Shown: positions 28,158 through 36,597 of the stretch, one piece after another
Numbering within the stretch: position 1 is the stretch's first letter
How the letters are laid out: each line of letters starts with the position of its first letter
Source: Pseudooceanicola endophyticus
GTDB lineage: Bacteria > Pseudomonadota > Alphaproteobacteria > Rhodobacterales > Rhodobacteraceae
Direction of reading: 5' to 3'
NCBI RefSeq assembly: GCF_018760365.1
Contig: NZ_JAHIAB010000007.1
Location: forward strand, 124,001 to 188,000
Length of the DNA stretch: 64,000 bases
The notes under the pieces: generated by a model
What the model was told of the DNA's origin: nothing
Seen by the model: the letters and a program-made list of their open reading frames with translations, nothing else
Databases searched by the model: none
Program-made: the position numbers and the translations under genes

Positions 28158-28745
28158 ATGGCCAAGCTGCACTTCCATTACTCCACCATGAACGCGGGCA
28201 AGAGCACCCTGCTGCTCCAGGCCGCGCACAACTACATTGAGCGGGGCATGCAGACCTACCTGCTGACCGCCCGCATCGACGACCGCGCCGGCGAAGGCCG
28301 CATCGCCAGCCGGATCGGCATCGCCAGCCCGGCCGATGCCTTCGATCCCGCCGATGATCTTTTCGCGATGATCTCGGCCCGGCTGGCAGGCGGCCCCTGC
28401 GCCTGCATCTTCGTGGACGAGGCCCAGTTCCTGACCCGCACCCAGGTCTGGCAGCTGGCCCGGGTGGTGGATGACCTGGGCACACCTGTGATGTGCTACG
28501 GCCTGCGCGTCGATTTCCGCGGCGAGCTCTTCGAAGGCTCCGCCGCCCTCTTGGCGCTGGCCGACGAAATGCGCGAAGTCCGCACGATCTGCCACTGCGG
28601 TCGCAAGGCCACGATGGTGGTACGGCGCGGCCCGGATGGCCAGGCCCTGCGCGAAGGCGCCCAGATCCAGATCGGCGGCAATGAAACCTATGTCTCGCTC
28701 TGCCGCCGCCACTGGCGCGAGGAGATGGGAGAGCCAACCACCTGA
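28158..28745 (+). CDS. tdk: Thymidine kinase
   Basis: Cytosolic type II thymidine kinase of the salvage pathway, 195 residues. P-loop at residues 9-16 (STMNAGKS), catalytic Glu in FVDEAQFLT, thymidine-binding region YGLRVDFRGELFEGSAALLALAD, and a zinc site with CHCGRKA and LCRRHW. The ribosome site AGAGGG is about 18 bases upstream, farther than usual, but the N-terminus MAKLHFHYSTMNAGKS fits the family exactly. Confidence 0.93.
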   Translation: MAKLHFHYSTMNAGKSTLLLQAAHNYIERGMQTYLLTARIDDRAGEGRIASRIGIASPADAFDPADDLFAMISARLAGGPCACIFVDEAQFLTRTQVWQLARVVDDLGTPVMCYGLRVDFRGELFEGSAALLALADEMREVRTICHCGRKATMVVRRGPDGQALREGAQIQIGGNETYVSLCRRHWREEMGEPTT

Positions 28746-28771
28746 GCGCATCGCCGCCGGAAAGCAAAGAT

Positions 28772-28883
28772 GCCTCCGGCGGGGATATTTATGGCCAGAT
28801 GATAAAGAGCGCCTGCTCCCTGTCATCTGGCCAAAAATATCCCGGGGGAGGCGCTCCGCAGGAGCGGCGGGGGCAGAGCCCCC
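28772..28883. repeat. Intergenic palindromic repeat, copy B with a 30-base inverted duplication
   Basis: 28772-28802 and 28823-28852 are inverted copies of each other (shared core TCATCTGGCC..AAATATC), separated by 20 bases. The right arm continues as AATATCCCGGGGGA, a small stem CGCTCC-gca-GGAGCG (28852-28866) and GGGGGCAGAGCCCCC (28869-28883), the module order of copies A and C. It lies between the convergent tdk and dehydrogenase genes and could end transcription from both sides. Confidence 0.75.
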
Positions 28884-28897
28884 TGCCCGGCCCGGCT

Positions 28898-29860
28898 TCA
28901 GTTCACCCGATTGGGCACCGGCTCGCCGGCGAAGAAGGCCCGCAGGTTCTCGACCGCCATGGCGCCCATGCTTTCGCGCACGTCGAGGCAGGCGGTGCCC
29001 AGGTGCGGCAGCAGGACGGCATTCTCGTGTTTCAGCAGGCCCTGCGGCACCTTCGGCTCGAACTCGTAGACATCGAGCCCCGCCGCCGCGATCTGGCCCT
29101 GATCCAGCGCCGCGATCAGCGCCGCCTCCTCGACGATGTCGCCGCGCGCGATGTTGATCAGCACCGCATGGGACGGCATTGCCTCCAGCACCGAAGCATC
29201 GACCATGTGATGGGTCTCGGGGCTGGCCGGGACCGCGACCACCAGGATATCGGCCCAGGCCGCCAGATCGCCCAGGCTGTCGTGGCGGGTGGCCGGGAAG
29301 GCCAGATCCTTCTGCGAGCGCGCGACATAGCCCACGTCCATGCCGAAGCCGAAATGGCCCCGGCGGGCGATCGCCTGACCGATCCGGCCCATGCCGAGGA
29401 TCCCGAGCCTGCGGCCCGTGACATGCATGCCCAGCATCTGCGTCGGGTGCCAGCCGCTCCAGCGGCCCGCGCGCACCAGGCGCTCGGCCTCTCCGGCACG
29501 GCGGCAGGCCATCAGGATCAGCGTCATCGCCACATCCGCCGTGGCATCGGTCACCGCGCCGGGCGTGTTGGAGACGGTCACGCCATGGGCGCGGCAGGCC
29601 TCGGTGTCGATGTGATTGAAGCCGACCCCGAAATTGGCCAGGATCTTGCAGCGCGGGCGGCCGAAATCCTGCAGCAGGTCCGCCGTCACCACGTCGCCCA
29701 GCGTCACCATCATGCCGTCGAACACCGCCAGGCCCGAGCGCAGCTCGGCCCGGGTCATCGGCTGGGTGCTGGGGCGCACCTCGATCTCGAACAGCGCGTC
29801 CGCCGCGGCGATGGTCGCCGGCGGCATCGGACGGGAGAGCAGGATGCGCCGTTTCCTCAC
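28898..29860 (-). CDS. D-2-hydroxyacid dehydrogenase (glyoxylate/hydroxypyruvate reductase-like)
   Basis: 320 residues. Substrate-domain start KRRILLSRPMP, NILANFGVGFNHID-type loop (here KILANFGVGFNHID), NAD-binding GILGMGRIGQAIA, and the catalytic triad residues Arg in INIARGD, Glu in EFEPKVP and His in LLPHLGTA. Such enzymes reduce 2-oxoacids such as glyoxylate or hydroxypyruvate with NAD(P)H. Its start overlaps the stop of the CsaA-like gene by four bases, so it ends a three-gene leftward operon with proC. Confidence 0.87.
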   Translation of the reverse strand: MRKRRILLSRPMPPATIAAADALFEIEVRPSTQPMTRAELRSGLAVFDGMMVTLGDVVTADLLQDFGRPRCKILANFGVGFNHIDTEACRAHGVTVSNTPGAVTDATADVAMTLILMACRRAGEAERLVRAGRWSGWHPTQMLGMHVTGRRLGILGMGRIGQAIARRGHFGFGMDVGYVARSQKDLAFPATRHDSLGDLAAWADILVVAVPASPETHHMVDASVLEAMPSHAVLINIARGDIVEEAALIAALDQGQIAAAGLDVYEFEPKVPQGLLKHENAVLLPHLGTACLDVRESMGAMAVENLRAFFAGEPVPNRVN

Positions 29861-30195
29861 TGCATCCGCTCCCCGGGGGCAACGTCCTGGTCGGGGGCCA
29901 GCAGCACGATCCCGCCCGTCGCATCGGCGACGCCCAGGGTCAGCACCTCGGACATGAAGGGGCCGATCTGGCGCGGCGGGAAGTTCACCACCCCCATCAC
30001 CATCCGGCCCACCAGGGTTTCCGGCGTGTAATGGGCGGTGATCTGCGCCGAGGTCTTCTTCTCGCCGATCTCGGGGCCGAAATCGATCCAGAGCTTGATC
30101 GCCGGCTTGCGGGCCTCGGGGAAGGGTTCCGCGCGTACCACCCGGCCCGCGCGGATATCCACCTTCAGGAAATCATCGAAGGAGATCTCAGCCAT
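29857..30195 (-). CDS. CsaA-like tRNA-binding (OB-fold) protein
   Basis: 112 residues, single EMAP-II/tRNA-binding OB domain: FLKVDIRAGRVVRAEPFPEARKPAIKLWIDFG at the start, then SAQIT..Y, VVNFPPRQIGPFMSEVLTLGV. This matches CsaA, a dimeric chaperone-like RNA binder. Role in this operon is unclear. It overlaps proC by eight bases and the dehydrogenase by four. Confidence 0.87.
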   Translation of the reverse strand: MAEISFDDFLKVDIRAGRVVRAEPFPEARKPAIKLWIDFGPEIGEKKTSAQITAHYTPETLVGRMVMGVVNFPPRQIGPFMSEVLTLGVADATGGIVLLAPDQDVAPGERMQ

Positions 30196-31003
30196 TGGCC
30201 AGTTCCCGGCCGCGCTCGGTGGCGGCCTTTACGGCCTTCTTCAGCAGCGGCGGGAAGCCCGTCGCCTCGTCCATCAGCACCTCCAGCGCGGCCTGGGTCG
30301 TGCCATTGGGCGAAGTCACGTTGATGCGCAGCTGCGTGGGGCTTTCCGAGGCGGCCTCGGCCAGGGCGCCGGCCCCGGCGACGGTGGCCTTGGCCAGCTG
30401 CATCGCCATCTCCTCGGGCAGGCCCTCGGCGACGCCGGCGGCGGCCAGGGTCTCGATCAGGTGGAAGACATAGGCGGGGCCGGAGCCCGAAACGCCGGTC
30501 ACCGCGTCGATCTGGTGCTCGCCCTCAAGGCGCACCACCTGGCCGACAGCCGAGAGCAGCTCTTCGGCCAGGGCCAGGTCCGCTTCGCCGACATTGCCAT
30601 TGCCGCAGATCGCGGTGATCCCCCGGCCCACGGCGGCGGGCGTGTTGGGCATGGCGCGCACGATCGGGCTGTCCGCCCCGAAGGCGGCCTCGAAGGCGGC
30701 GATCTGGGTGCCGGCGGCAATCGAGAGAAAAACCGTCGTGCCGTTGCCAAGTGCCTGAAGACCGGGCAGTGCGGCACCCATCATCTGCGGTTTCACCGCG
30801 ATGATGGCGACGGCCGGCGCCTCGGGCAGGCCGTCGTTGACATGGACACCGGTGGACTTCAGCCAGTCGGAGGGATGCGGATCCAGCACCCAGACGGACC
30901 CGGGTGCCAGACCGTTCGCCAGCCAGCCAGCCAGCATCGCGCTGCCCATCTTGCCACATCCGAGCAAAACCAGGCCATTCGCGGCCACACGTTCCAGTGC
31001 CAT
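30188..31003 (-). CDS. proC: Pyrroline-5-carboxylate reductase
   Basis: Last step of proline synthesis, NADPH-dependent, cytosolic. 271 residues. Rossmann start VLLGCGKMGSAMLAGW, VIRAMPNTPAAVGRGI-type motif (IVRAMPNTPAAVGRGITAIC), and the C-terminal signature AVTGVSGSGPAYVFHLIETL...GLPEEMAMQLA. I start at ATG 31003; reading further upstream has no conserved sequence. It leads the proC-csaA-dehydrogenase operon. Confidence 0.95.
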   Translation of the reverse strand: MALERVAANGLVLLGCGKMGSAMLAGWLANGLAPGSVWVLDPHPSDWLKSTGVHVNDGLPEAPAVAIIAVKPQMMGAALPGLQALGNGTTVFLSIAAGTQIAAFEAAFGADSPIVRAMPNTPAAVGRGITAICGNGNVGEADLALAEELLSAVGQVVRLEGEHQIDAVTGVSGSGPAYVFHLIETLAAAGVAEGLPEEMAMQLAKATVAGAGALAEAASESPTQLRINVTSPNGTTQAALEVLMDEATGFPPLLKKAVKAATERGRELANG

Positions 31004-31041
31004 GATACCCCCTTGGGACTTAATCCTGTCGGGGGAAAGTT

Positions 31042-31542
31042 TTAAGCGCGCCCGTAGGCCTCTGCAATGGCGACTTCCAGCGCGTCCTTCGGGCTGCGAC
31101 CGCCCCAGACGTTCAGCTGGAAGGCCGGGTAGAAGCGCTCGGCCGAGCTGACGGCGGCAGAGATCAGCGTGGTGATCTGCTCCTGCGAGGCCAGCTGTTC
31201 GCCCGCCAGCAGCAGCCCGTAGCGATAGACCATCAGCTGCTGATCCGCCCAGAAGGTGAAGGAGCCCGCCCAGCACTGGTCGTTGACGTGGTTCAGCAGC
31301 TCGTAGAGCCCCGGCAGCGCCTCGGCGGGGGGTTCCATTTCGAAGGTACAGACGAGGCGCAGCGTCTCGTCATAGGCGGACCACGCAAGGGTCACGGAGT
31401 AGGTCCGCCACTGGCCTTCCACGGCCATGGCGATCTGGTCTTCGCCGATCCGGTCGAACTCCCATTCCTGGTGTTCGGCAAGGGTCTCGACGATGTCGAT
31501 CGGGTGCAGTTCTTCGGAGATGAAGGTTTCGGACAGTGCCAT
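31042..31542 (-). CDS. YbjN domain-containing protein
   Basis: 166 residues. The YbjN/TY-chaperone-like fold is recognisable (HPIDIVETLAEHQEWEFDRIGEDQIAMAVEGQWRTYSVTLAW ... YELLNHVNDQCWAGSFTFWADQQLMVYRYGL). Biochemical function is unknown; alphaproteobacterial members commonly sit beside proC, as here. GAGGTGG precedes the ATG. The gap to proC is 38 bases, so co-transcription is likely. Confidence 0.82.
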   Translation of the reverse strand: MALSETFISEELHPIDIVETLAEHQEWEFDRIGEDQIAMAVEGQWRTYSVTLAWSAYDETLRLVCTFEMEPPAEALPGLYELLNHVNDQCWAGSFTFWADQQLMVYRYGLLLAGEQLASQEQITTLISAAVSSAERFYPAFQLNVWGGRSPKDALEVAIAEAYGRA

Positions 31543-31855
31543 GACGCCACCTCATTCGTGCGTAGCGCGAAGGGGTTGGCTCCCCCCCTAACGCTAGGTG
31601 CCTGCTCAAGAAACGGGGACGATTTCCCTGCCTCATACGAGATATGGTGGGCCTCACCCTGCAACCTGTAAAGCCGTTATTTGGGGATAAGGAAGATTTG
31701 TTGTGGATAGAGAAATGGCTTTTTAACACTCTCGCCGGTTTTCGGGGCAGAGGTGTACAGGATCGTATGCAATCCCGCCCCTGCGGCAGGGGTGCTGAAA
31801 AGCGGGGCAGGCGCGGGGTGGACGCCCGCGCCTGTTCGCCGTGCAGGCGATTCCC
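31543..31855. other. Intergenic region with AT-rich core and DnaA-box-like 9-mers
   Basis: 313 bases between ybjN (leftward) and the end of tonB. The middle (31660-31735) is markedly AT-richer than its surroundings. TGGGGATAA (31682-31690) and TGTGGATAG (31702-31710) each differ by one base from the DnaA box TGTGGATAA and lie 20 bases apart in the same orientation. The ybjN promoter must lie here. No gene is seen. Confidence 0.45.
31809..31833 (-). terminator. Terminator-like hairpin after tonB
   Basis: AGGCGCGGG (31809-31817) pairs perfectly with CCCGCGCCT (31825-31833). On the minus strand a TTTT follows eight bases later. Confidence 0.45.
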
Positions 31856-32818
31856 TCAGCTGAAATCGACCGGCAGGTTGAAGCTGTAGCTGGCCTCCTT
31901 CAGCTGCGCGGGCGCCTTAGGCATCCTGCCGGCGCGCTGCACCGCCGAAAGCGCGGCCTGGTCGAAGGCGGCCTCTCCGGAAGAGCGCACCACGCTGGCG
32001 CCCAGCAGCCGGCCATCGGGGGCCACGGTCAGGCGTACCACGACGCGCCCGGAACTGCCGCGCATCGCGCCGGGGAAGCGCTTTTTCCGCTCGATCCAGC
32101 CCCGGATCTTGGCACCCCAGACGGCCTCCAGCCGGGCCTCTTCCTTGCCCTTGCCGGTGCGCACGCTGCCAGAGCTGTTGCCGGCCTGCGCCGAGCCGCC
32201 GGACCCTGCGGCGCGCTGCGTGACGCCACCCTCGCCGCCCTTGCGGGCAGCCTGGGTGACCGGGCCGGGCACGGCCTTCTCGGGCTTCTTCTGCGGTTCG
32301 GGGGCAAGATCCTGCGGACGCGGCATCGGGCGGCGGGCCTCGGTGGGGGCGGCGCTGTCGGGCTGGGCCTCGGCGACCTCCTCCTGGGGCTGGGGCTCGG
32401 GCTCGGGTTCAGGCGGGGCCTCGGCCACGGGAGGCGGATCGGGTTGCGGCGGCGGCGGCACCTCGGTCTCGATCTTCGGCAGGGCGACGGTATCGGGCTG
32501 CTGCGCGGCCAGATCCAGCTGCGGCATCGCCGGGGGCGGCGCGTCGGGCTGCGGCGTGGTAACCGGGGTCGGCGGCGGCGTGTCCTGGGGCACCGGCTCG
32601 ACCTGCTGGGTGGTCTCGGGCGGGGTTTCCCATTGCTGGACCATGGCGATGGTGCCGGGGGCGGCGCCCTTCAGCGACACCAGCGCATCGCCCCCCTGCC
32701 CGCCGGCATCGCTGCCGGTGTCCTGGGCGGGAAGGCGGATCGCCAGGGCCACGTGCAGGCCCACGGCCAGGGTCAGGAAGACGGCGCCCTCGGCCAGGCG
32801 TCTGGGCAGGGCGCTCAT
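31856..32818 (-). CDS. tonB: Energy transducer TonB
   Basis: Transmits proton-motive force from ExbB/ExbD to outer-membrane receptors. 320 residues: one N-terminal membrane anchor (about 10-27), a long Pro/Glu/Gln-rich periplasmic spacer (about 60-190, e.g. EPEPEPQPQEE), and a C-terminal TonB domain (RGWIERKKRFPGAM, then GRVVVRLTVAPDGRLLGASVVRSSG). It overlaps the upstream exbD by four bases, ending the exbB-exbD-exbD-tonB operon. Confidence 0.9.
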   Translation of the reverse strand: MSALPRRLAEGAVFLTLAVGLHVALAIRLPAQDTGSDAGGQGGDALVSLKGAAPGTIAMVQQWETPPETTQQVEPVPQDTPPPTPVTTPQPDAPPPAMPQLDLAAQQPDTVALPKIETEVPPPPQPDPPPVAEAPPEPEPEPQPQEEVAEAQPDSAAPTEARRPMPRPQDLAPEPQKKPEKAVPGPVTQAARKGGEGGVTQRAAGSGGSAQAGNSSGSVRTGKGKEEARLEAVWGAKIRGWIERKKRFPGAMRGSSGRVVVRLTVAPDGRLLGASVVRSSGEAAFDQAALSAVQRAGRMPKAPAQLKEASYSFNLPVDFS

Positions 32819-33210
32819 TGCGGGGCCACCACCAGGGCGACGTTCTTCAGCCCGGCCTCGGACAGCTCCTTCAGCACATGGGCCACGGTCTTGGCCTCGG
32901 CGGCGCCATCGGCGCGCAACTGCGGCGTGCCCGGGACGTCGCGGGTCTCGGCCACGAAGGCGGCGATCGCGGCGGGGCCTTCCTGCCCCATGTAGCCCAG
33001 CTGCCCCTCGGACGAGAGGTAGAGGACGCCGGTGCCCTCGGCCTCGGTGCCCTCGGCGGCCTGGGGCGGCGTCACCTTGAAGGGCTCCGCCGGGGTCAGC
33101 CTTGAGGTCATCAGGAAGAAGATCAGCAGCAGGAACACCACGTTGATCATCGGCACGATGGATTCGGCGCGCGGGCGGCGCGGCGGGGGCGTGAAATTCA
33201 TCACGGTCAT
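32815..33210 (-). CDS. ExbD/TolR family protein (second copy)
   Basis: 131 residues: short cytoplasmic start, one helix (SIVPMINVVFLLLIFFLMTS) and a periplasmic domain. The proton-relay position holds Asn (PMIN) where ExbD/TolR usually has Asp (PMID, as in its neighbour), so it may not conduct protons alone. Start chosen at ATG 33210 with GGAGTGA upstream; ATG 33201 is an alternative. It follows the other exbD by four bases. Confidence 0.85.
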   Translation of the reverse strand: MTVMNFTPPPRRPRAESIVPMINVVFLLLIFFLMTSRLTPAEPFKVTPPQAAEGTEAEGTGVLYLSSEGQLGYMGQEGPAAIAAFVAETRDVPGTPQLRADGAAEAKTVAHVLKELSEAGLKNVALVVAPQ

Positions 33211-33214
33211 CGGA

Positions 33215-33595
33215 TCACTCCACCAGCACGAGGTTCGAATGGCCGGCAGCACGCAGCTGCCCCGCCACATCGACCACGCGCTGCAACTTGGCGCCCTCGG
33301 CGCCGCGCAGGATGATGGTGTCCTGCGGTTTCGCGGTCAGGCTTTCGATCTTGGCGGCCAGCTCGGACGCGGGGATCGTGACGCCGTTGACCTTCACCCC
33401 CTCGGGCAGGACATCGACCAGGCGCGGCGGGCCTTCGTAGCCCTGCCCGCCGGAGGCCAGCGGCAGCGGCAGCACCTGGTCGACACCAAAGCGCGAGGCC
33501 AGCATGAAGAAGACCAGCAGCAGGAACACCACGTCGATCATCGGCGTGAGAGACGGCTTGCGGCGCGGTCGGGGCGTATCGTCGGTAAAGCTCAT
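33215..33595 (-). CDS. exbD: Biopolymer transport protein ExbD (first copy)
   Basis: 126 residues: N-terminal cytoplasmic tail, one transmembrane helix containing LTPMIDVVFLLLVFFMLAS with the conserved proton-conducting Asp, and a periplasmic domain. Partner of ExbB in the TonB motor of the inner membrane. It lies 21 bases after exbB. Confidence 0.92.
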   Translation of the reverse strand: MSFTDDTPRPRRKPSLTPMIDVVFLLLVFFMLASRFGVDQVLPLPLASGGQGYEGPPRLVDVLPEGVKVNGVTIPASELAAKIESLTAKPQDTIILRGAEGAKLQRVVDVAGQLRAAGHSNLVLVE

Positions 33596-33616
33596 GGCGC
33601 GGGGCCCGTCCGGTCC

Positions 33617-34624
33617 CTACTGCGCCGCAAGCTTGGTGATACGGGCCGAGGCCTGCCCCTCGCCGGGGATCTCGGCCACGAAGATGCGGGCGGCCAGGTC
33701 CTCAAGATCAGTGCGCAGGTTCTCAAGCACGGCCTCGAACCAGGTCAGCGCCGCCGAGGCCGGGATGGCGACGGCCATGCCCGCGGCGGTGGTCAGCAGG
33801 GCTTCCCAGATCCCGCCGGCCAGCATCGAGGGGTCGGCGCTGCTGCCGGCCTCCTGAAGCGCCTGGAAGGCCGAGATCATGCCCATCACCGTGCCCAGCA
33901 GACCCAGCAGCGGCGCCACGGTCGAGATCAGTTCGAGCGCGCGCAGCGCCACCCCCTGAGAGGCGATCAGCGACTTGGCGATGCGGGCGGTCTCTTCGCG
34001 GGCGGCGGTCTCGTCCAGCGACAGGCGGGCACGCATGGCCCCGCGCACCAGCCGCGAGCGCAGCCCCGAGCGCCCCTCGATCGAGGCGAGCGCCCGCGCG
34101 GCATCGCCGCCCTCCCAGGCATCCACCGCCCGGCGCGAGGCCCGGCGCGACCAGGCGCCGGCGGCGATCAGGCGCCAGATCTTCCACAGGATCACCGCCA
34201 CGGTGATGACCGAAAGCGCGGCAATCGCCCAGATCGAGGGGCCGCCGGTGATCAGGAAGTCCATGGTCCGATCCAGCGCGCCCTGCACGCCGGTGGCGGG
34301 TTCCGGAGCGGCTTCGGGCAGCGCGGCCGGCACGGTTTCGGAATTTGACTCCGCAGTCGAAACTTTTTCTTCGGAGTCTGCGACGGAACCCGCCGGTTCA
34401 TCCGTAGAACCAGCGGAAGCGGCGGGGGAGATGTCCCCTGCGGGGCTGACGGGCGCGGCATCTGCCCCGCCCGTCAGAGCCGGAGCCCCGTCGTTTTCCA
34501 CCTGCTGGGGCGCCGTCAGCACGGGGCTGTCGCTGCCGACCTGCGGTGCGGCGTCCTGGGCGCTCAGCGGAAGGGCAAGGCCCATGGCGAGGGTCAGCCC
34601 AAGGGCCAGACGGGAAGCGGCCAT
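33617..34624 (-). CDS. exbB: TonB-system proton channel ExbB with long periplasmic N-terminus
   Basis: 335 residues. A signal peptide (ASRLALGLTLAMGLALPLSAQD) is followed by about 95 acidic, Ala/Ser/Pro-rich residues, then the MotA/TolQ/ExbB proton-channel domain with three helices (SIWAIAALSVITVAVILWKIW; VALRALELISTVAPLLGLLGTVMGMISAF; MLAGGIWEALLTTAAGMAVAIPASAALTWF). I chose ATG 34624, which has GGAG six bases upstream; GTG or ATG codons 12-15 bases upstream are possible. Confidence 0.9.
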   Translation of the reverse strand: MAASRLALGLTLAMGLALPLSAQDAAPQVGSDSPVLTAPQQVENDGAPALTGGADAAPVSPAGDISPAASAGSTDEPAGSVADSEEKVSTAESNSETVPAALPEAAPEPATGVQGALDRTMDFLITGGPSIWAIAALSVITVAVILWKIWRLIAAGAWSRRASRRAVDAWEGGDAARALASIEGRSGLRSRLVRGAMRARLSLDETAAREETARIAKSLIASQGVALRALELISTVAPLLGLLGTVMGMISAFQALQEAGSSADPSMLAGGIWEALLTTAAGMAVAIPASAALTWFEAVLENLRTDLEDLAARIFVAEIPGEGQASARITKLAAQ

Positions 34625-34804
34625 CTCGATCTCCATCACTAGGCGCCTTCGGGAAGGATCGGCGCTGCGGAATTGTCCGGAATGCCCCGCAACAGGAAGA
34701 GGCCCGCAGCCGGCGCCCCTTGGCGCGGCACGGGAAATCTGGGGGGCAGGAGGCTGGCTGCGCTGAGAAACCGGGAAATGCGCGGCGGCTGGCGTTCCTA
34801 CGCA

Positions 34805-34833
34805 GACCTAGAATAACCGACAAAAGCAGTCAA
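34805..34833 (-). promoter_or_regulatory. Candidate exbB operon promoter
   Basis: On the minus strand TTGACT (34828-34833), 17-base spacer, TAGGTC (34805-34810). The -10 is weak. The leader would be about 170 bases. Confidence 0.35.
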
Positions 34834-34860
34834 CTATAAACCCCGGGGCAGCCCCCCGAG
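34834..34860 (-). terminator. Terminator of the siderophore ABC operon
   Basis: On the minus strand CTCGGGG (34854-34860) and CCCCGGG (34842-34848) form a stem with a 5-base loop and one G-U pair, followed by GTTTATAG. It directly abuts the exbB promoter -35, so the two iron-related operons are insulated. Confidence 0.6.
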
Positions 34861-34882
34861 GCGCGCAATGGCGCGGATGCGC

Positions 34883-35635
34883 TCAGACCAGAACCTGGGG
34901 CCGCCCGCCGATCACCGAGACCTCGGCATCGGTGCCGAAGACATCGCGCAGCAGCGCGGTATCGACGATCTGCGCGGGCGTGCCCTGGGCGGCGACGCGC
35001 CCGTCCTTCAGCGCGACGATGCGGTCGGCGAAGGCGCTGGCATAGTTGATGTCGTGCAGCACGATGACGATGGTCTTGCCGTCCTTGTCCGCCATCTCGC
35101 GCAGCAGGCGCATCAGGCTGCGGGCCCCGGCAATGTCGAGGTTGTTCAGCGGCTCGTCCAGCAGCAGGTAGTCGGTGTCCTGCGCGAAGGCCATGGCGAC
35201 GAAGGCGCGCTGGCGCTGCCCGCCCGACACCTCGTCCAGGAAGCGATCCGCGATGGGCAGCAGGCCGAACCGCTCCAGCGCGGCCTCGATCAGGGCGCGA
35301 TCCTGGGCGCCGGGGCGGCCCTGGTGCCAGGGGTAACGGCCAAAGCTGACCAGTTCGCGCACCCTTAGCCGGGCCGAGACATGGGTGCTTTGCGCCATGA
35401 TCGCCAGCACCTTGGCCAGATCGCGGTCGGAACAGGCGCCGATCTTCAGGGTTTCCACCGTGATCTCGCCCTGTTTCAGCGGCGCGAGGCGCGCAACCAG
35501 CGACAGCAGCGTCGACTTGCCCGCCCCGTTGGGGCCGATCAGGGCGGTGATCCCGCCCTTGGGGATATCAAGGTCGATGCCATGCAGGATCCGGGCCTTG
35601 CCGATTGCATGGTGCACGTCGCGGATCCGGATCAT
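34883..35635 (-). CDS. Iron-siderophore ABC transporter ATP-binding protein
   Basis: 250 residues. Walker A GPNGAGKST near 33-41, Q-loop MAQS, signature VSGGQRQR, Walker B DYLLLDEP, His-loop VLHDINYA. It powers the FecCD-type importer encoded upstream (YclP/CeuD/VctC-like). It overlaps the second permease by four bases and ends the operon. Confidence 0.93.
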   Translation of the reverse strand: MIRIRDVHHAIGKARILHGIDLDIPKGGITALIGPNGAGKSTLLSLVARLAPLKQGEITVETLKIGACSDRDLAKVLAIMAQSTHVSARLRVRELVSFGRYPWHQGRPGAQDRALIEAALERFGLLPIADRFLDEVSGGQRQRAFVAMAFAQDTDYLLLDEPLNNLDIAGARSLMRLLREMADKDGKTIVIVLHDINYASAFADRIVALKDGRVAAQGTPAQIVDTALLRDVFGTDAEVSVIGGRPQVLV

Positions 35636-36597
35636 GCGCGTCTCCGTTTCACCAGAAGGAAGAGGAAGAGCAGCCCGCCGATCAGCTCGATCACCACGGT
35701 AAGCGGCGTGCTGAGATCGAGGAAACGCTCCATCACGGTCTGGCCGGCGACCAGCAGGATGCAGCCGGTCAGCGCCGCCGAGGGGATCAGGGTCGAATGC
35801 CGCTCGGTCGGGGTCAGCACATGGGCCAGCGCCGTGGCGATCAGCCCGAAGAAGTTCGCAGGCCCCCCGCCCCCGCCCGACATCGGGCCGACCAGCGCGG
35901 TTGCGGCGGCCACCAGCAGGCAGATCAGCACCAGCGCCTGGGCCTGCCCGCGCGCCGGGCGTTCGCCAAGGCCGGTGGCCGGGACCTCTCCCAGCCCCAG
36001 CACGTCAAGGCGCGCGCGCATCCGCCAGGCCAGCCACAGCACCGGCACGGTGACCGCCGCCGTCAGCGCCAGCAGCTTGGGATCGACCGAGGTGAAGCGG
36101 GCAAAGCTGATCGACTGCACGACCGAGAATTCGGAGGGGTCGATCATGCGTTGCAGGAATTCGGTGATCGAGCGCAGCAGGATGCCCAGGATGATGCCGG
36201 TCAGCACCAGCCGCATCATGTCGCCGCGCGCGCCCCGCCGCAGCAGGGTGAACAGCAGGAGCCCCAGCAGCGTCATGCCGGTGACGTTGATCGCGAACAG
36301 CACGACCGAGGGGATGGCGGCAAAGCCCGCCGAGCCGAACAGGTGCACGACCGAGGTCAGCACCAGGATGTAAAGCGCGTCGAACCCCATGACCGAGGGC
36401 GTCAGGATGCGGTTCGCGGTGATGGTCTGGAACAGCACGGTCGCCACCGACAGGCAGGTGCCCACCAGCAGCATCGCCCCCAGCTTCTGGGCGCGGAACG
36501 GCAGCAGGAAGCTCCAGGCGCCCTGGGCATCGACCAGCATGTAGAGGGCCGAGACCGCGACCAGCACGGCGGCAAGGGCGATCAGTCGTTTAGCCAT
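35632..36597 (-). CDS. Iron chelate ABC transporter permease (second)
   Basis: 321 residues, about nine transmembrane helices of the FecCD family (ANRILTPSVMGFDALYILV, TGIILGILLRSITEFLQRM, HSTLIPSAALTGCILLVAGQTVMERF). It resembles YclO/CeuC/VctG, which import catecholate siderophores such as petrobactin or vibriobactin; the actual ligand is unknown. Overlaps the first permease by eight bases. Confidence 0.9.
   Translation of the reverse strand: MAKRLIALAAVLVAVSALYMLVDAQGAWSFLLPFRAQKLGAMLLVGTCLSVATVLFQTITANRILTPSVMGFDALYILVLTSVVHLFGSAGFAAIPSVVLFAINVTGMTLLGLLLFTLLRRGARGDMMRLVLTGIILGILLRSITEFLQRMIDPSEFSVVQSISFARFTSVDPKLLALTAAVTVPVLWLAWRMRARLDVLGLGEVPATGLGERPARGQAQALVLICLLVAAATALVGPMSGGGGGPANFFGLIATALAHVLTPTERHSTLIPSAALTGCILLVAGQTVMERFLDLSTPLTVVIELIGGLLFLFLLVKRRRA

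Noticed and set aside
31543..31855. Chromosomal replication origin
   Set aside because: Only two imperfect DnaA boxes, and none of the genes usually near alphaproteobacterial origins are present.
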